From positions 36,991,833 through 37,055,832 of the forward strand of contig OU744446.1 in assembly GCA_916610825.1 (NCBI GenBank): DNA of 64,000 nt. The letters run 5' to 3'. The notes under the pieces were generated by a model. It was given only the letters and a program-made list of their open reading frames with translations. It was not told where the DNA came from and ran no database searches. Of this stretch, positions 61,315 through 64,000 are shown piece after piece (the stretch's first letter is position 1; each line of letters begins with the position of its first letter). The position numbers and the translations under genes were made by a program. The DNA is from Haliclystus octoradiatus (taxonomy: Eukaryota; Cnidaria; Staurozoa; Stauromedusae; Haliclystidae).

Positions 61315-64000
61315 TGAATACAAGGAGTCAGATTACCATAACACCTAGAAGATCACCCATTAGAGTGATAAGATCTCCTACAATTAGTGACCCCGCAACC
61401 AACATCGCAGCCGCTAATAACTCAATGTCAGTTGCAGCAGATGAGGAATCTCAAAATCAAACCAGTTAACAAATCAAACAACACAATCATTTCATATCCC
61501 TGAAATTACCACCATTTCTACCGCTACAAATACTATTCTGGTTTATGCAAGTGGAGTGCTTATTTGATCTAAAAAAAAATCACAGATGAATTGACACGAT
61601 TTCGATACGTGGTGGCTGAACTGCCGTCAAATATTGGCCCACTGGTCGTCAGCACGGAGCTCTTCACCTCAGCCACACCCTTCACTGATTTAAAGAATAA
61701 ACTACTACAGATATTACAAAAGACTGATCAAGAGAAATTAGAAGAAGCTCTTGGCACAATTTCGCTGGAGGGTTTGAAACCATCAATCTGCAGTATGAAG
61801 ATACAACAGTCGCTGTCTGCTTCAGGTATCGCGCCCACTGATAATCTTGTAAGACATCGTTTATTAAATGCTTTGCCTATTAATATTCGTCAGCTTTTGA
61901 TAAGCCATACAGAATTGCCCATGCCACAATTTTTGAAAGTAGCTGACACTGTTTGGGGCGCTTTCCGTAATGACAACTCCTATTCTAATAATCTTGGTGT
62001 TTTGCCTATTACACCACCCTTGGATCAACATTTTTTTCAACAGGCTCCAGTATCAGTTCAGGCAGTTCGGTATCAACAACCGAATTCCTCTACTCAGTAT
62101 GCGCGAAATAACGATCAATTCACGGTTATTACAAGTTACTCACCAGGTCAGAGTGCTAAAATTTACCGCTCTCACATTTTTTTTGGTATAAAAGCTAGAT
62201 ATTGTCGCCCTTTTTGTCAATGGCCTGGTCCAAAACCACCAACGTTTTTAAACAATGATCAGGCAACACCAAACAATTCCCGTCCTGTCTTGCCTGCTTC
62301 AATTAATTCAGTCTCCGCTATGCCGGCCCCGGAAAACTTTTAAGCCGTGTTGAGCCTATGACGCCTCAGCATGGCTTATTTATGTATGTAACTGTTATTT
62401 TGCCAAAAATGCCTGCTGTAGCTTTTCTTATTGATACTGGTTCTGCTGTATCTATCATTCCAATTTCTCTTTCTCAAAAATATGATTTAACATTAGCATC
62501 TTCCAATTTATCTTTAATTTCGGCCTCCGGAAAGGGCATCAATGTACTAGGTGAACGCGCAACAACAGCCACTATGCCTAGCCTAAGACGCTCTTTCCCC
62601 ATTCATTTATAATTGCTGAAGTTACTCAACCAATTTTAGGCATAGATTTTTTACACAAACACAAAATAACCCTTGATTGTTCCAAACAAATTTTAATTGA
62701 CGACACAACAACTGTTTCTGTCCCGTTAAAATCCTGTTCTGTTTCCGTCGAGTCTGTCGTATTTCCTTTTCCCAAAAATCTTTCTTCGAACGTGCTTAAC
62801 ATTTTAAATTCTCAAGCCGAATTATTTACACCTTTTTCCTTCAAAAACACACCGCCACACGATCGAACTGTCGGAGATCCCGTTTTTGTCAACCTCGCCG
62901 ACTACACCCCCGCAAATTAGCCGTGGCCAAGGCAGAGTTTGATAAATTATTAGATGCAGGTATAATCAAACCTTCGACTTCTCCTTGGGCTAATCCGTTG
63001 CATATGGTTCCAAAATCTGAACCTGATACTTTTCGACCTGTAGGAGATTATCATGCACTTAATCGAATCACTAAACCCGATCGCTATCCTCTCCCTAATT
63101 TACAATCTTTTAACAATGAACTTTTTGGTTCTAAAATTTTTTCTCGTCTCGATTTATCTAAAGCCTATCATCAAATTCCAATACATCCTGATGACATAAA
63201 CAAAACAACCATCACTACTCCTTTCGGTGCCTTTTGTTATCAAACAATGCCATTTGGGCTTCGCAATAGTGCCGCGACCTTTTCACGCTTTATTAATTCT
63301 GTTTTGCGTTCAATACCTTGTTTTTCATACATCGATGATATTTTAATTTATGGAAGCAGTGAAGCAGAGCATGATGCCCGTTTACAACTTGTTCTCGCTA
63401 GACTTGTTGAATATGGTCTACACGTTAATCTATCAAAATGTATTTTTTCAGTTGCGTCTGTCGATTTTTTAGGGTATGAAGTCACTTCCAAAGGCATTTC
63501 ACCAAAATCAAAATCAAAATCAGACTTACTAGAACTGCCTTCTCCTATTGATTATTCTTCTTTACGTCGTTAACTTGGTATGTTTGGGTTTTATCGTAAA
63601 TTTGTTCCACATTACGCAGACATTGTTCAACCTCTGCAAGCACTGGCTAATGCCACTCAGCCTCGTTCCAAAAACCAACGTAACTCACATGTTTCTGCAC
63701 CTTTTGTTTGGCCATCCAATCATCAGCTCGCTTTCGACAATCTTAAATCTTCTATCAACAATGCAGTTATTTTAGCACATCCTGATCCTTCCATTTCTGA
63801 CTATACTATCACTACAGATGCCTCAGCTTTTGCTATTGGTGCTGTCTTACACGAACAAAAACAAAACCCTCAACCATTAAGTTTTTATTCACGCAAACTG
63901 AACTATCGTATTCTACTTTTGATCGTGAATTACTAGCTATTTTTTCAGCCGTTAGACGGTTCCGCCCAATTATTGAAAACACTAAAGTTACAATTTTTAC
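61315..64000 (+). pseudogene. Decayed Ty3/Gypsy gag-pol, runs off the window
   Basis: Pieces in order: gag start (61315, MNTRSQITITPRRSP) closed by an early stop near 61467; gag core in another frame (61591-62343, beginning TRFRYVVAELPSNIGPLVV); protease with DTGSAVSIIP (62358-62612); reverse transcriptase 62923-63573 (GDYHALNRI, YIDDILIYG) ended by a stop; RNase H region 63580-63936 (TTDASAFAIGAVL), then another shift to STFDRELLAIFSAV. At least four frame breaks, so not functional as read. It is a different lineage from the 43-48 kb element (LPPF-type gag, YIDD rather than VDD). No LTR could be paired because the 3' end is missing. Confidence 0.85.

Overview
Eukaryotic (animal) nuclear DNA, AT-rich, with intron-dense genes and very many transposable elements. 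Evidence: GT-AG introns whose phases chain correctly across dozens of exons, tRNA-derived SINEs, Penelope-like and Ty3/Gypsy retroelements, hAT, Harbinger-like and pogo-like MITEs, and long (TAA)n arrays. The protein families point to a metazoan. A marine invertebrate, perhaps a tunicate or another non-vertebrate deuterostome, is only my guess.

Two host genes lie on the minus strand, reading from high to low coordinates. Gene B (58874 to 50930; its first exon was not found) encodes a protein with two tandem M28-type zinc-peptidase domains and a C-terminal hydrophobic tail that looks like a GPI-anchor signal. The first domain has lost key metal ligands; the second keeps all of them. Gene A (42751 to beyond position 1) has at least 22 exons: a signal peptide, a Thr/Pro-rich stalk of about 16 units of 15 residues, and then a helical-repeat region resembling the mesothelin/stereocilin/otoancorin family, with a KRRRRE furin-type site. 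Both look like secreted or cell-surface proteins.

Between the genes sits a young, intact Ty3/Gypsy element (43321-48354) with identical LTRs of only 98 bp, a 5-bp target duplication and one 1461-codon Gag-Pol frame. A second, decayed Gypsy element fills 61.3-64.0 kb and runs off the window.

The introns are layered with mobile elements. The main ones are a 3021-bp unit in exact tandem duplicate with Helitron-like ends (6348-12389); a 5'-truncated Penelope-like element with GIY-YIG nuclease inside 219-bp inverted arms (12892-14584); at least 20 copies or remnants of a foldback element built on an 11-bp GTTCATGAACA module; three nearly full SINE copies; a miniature LTR element; and several MITEs with clear target duplications.

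The most interesting signal is a set of nine hammerhead-ribozyme-like motifs. Seven belong to Penelope-type termini, and their stem I pairs covary between copies. Two lie 274 bp apart in a small element (27431-27778) with near-matching flanks, organised like an animal retrozyme.
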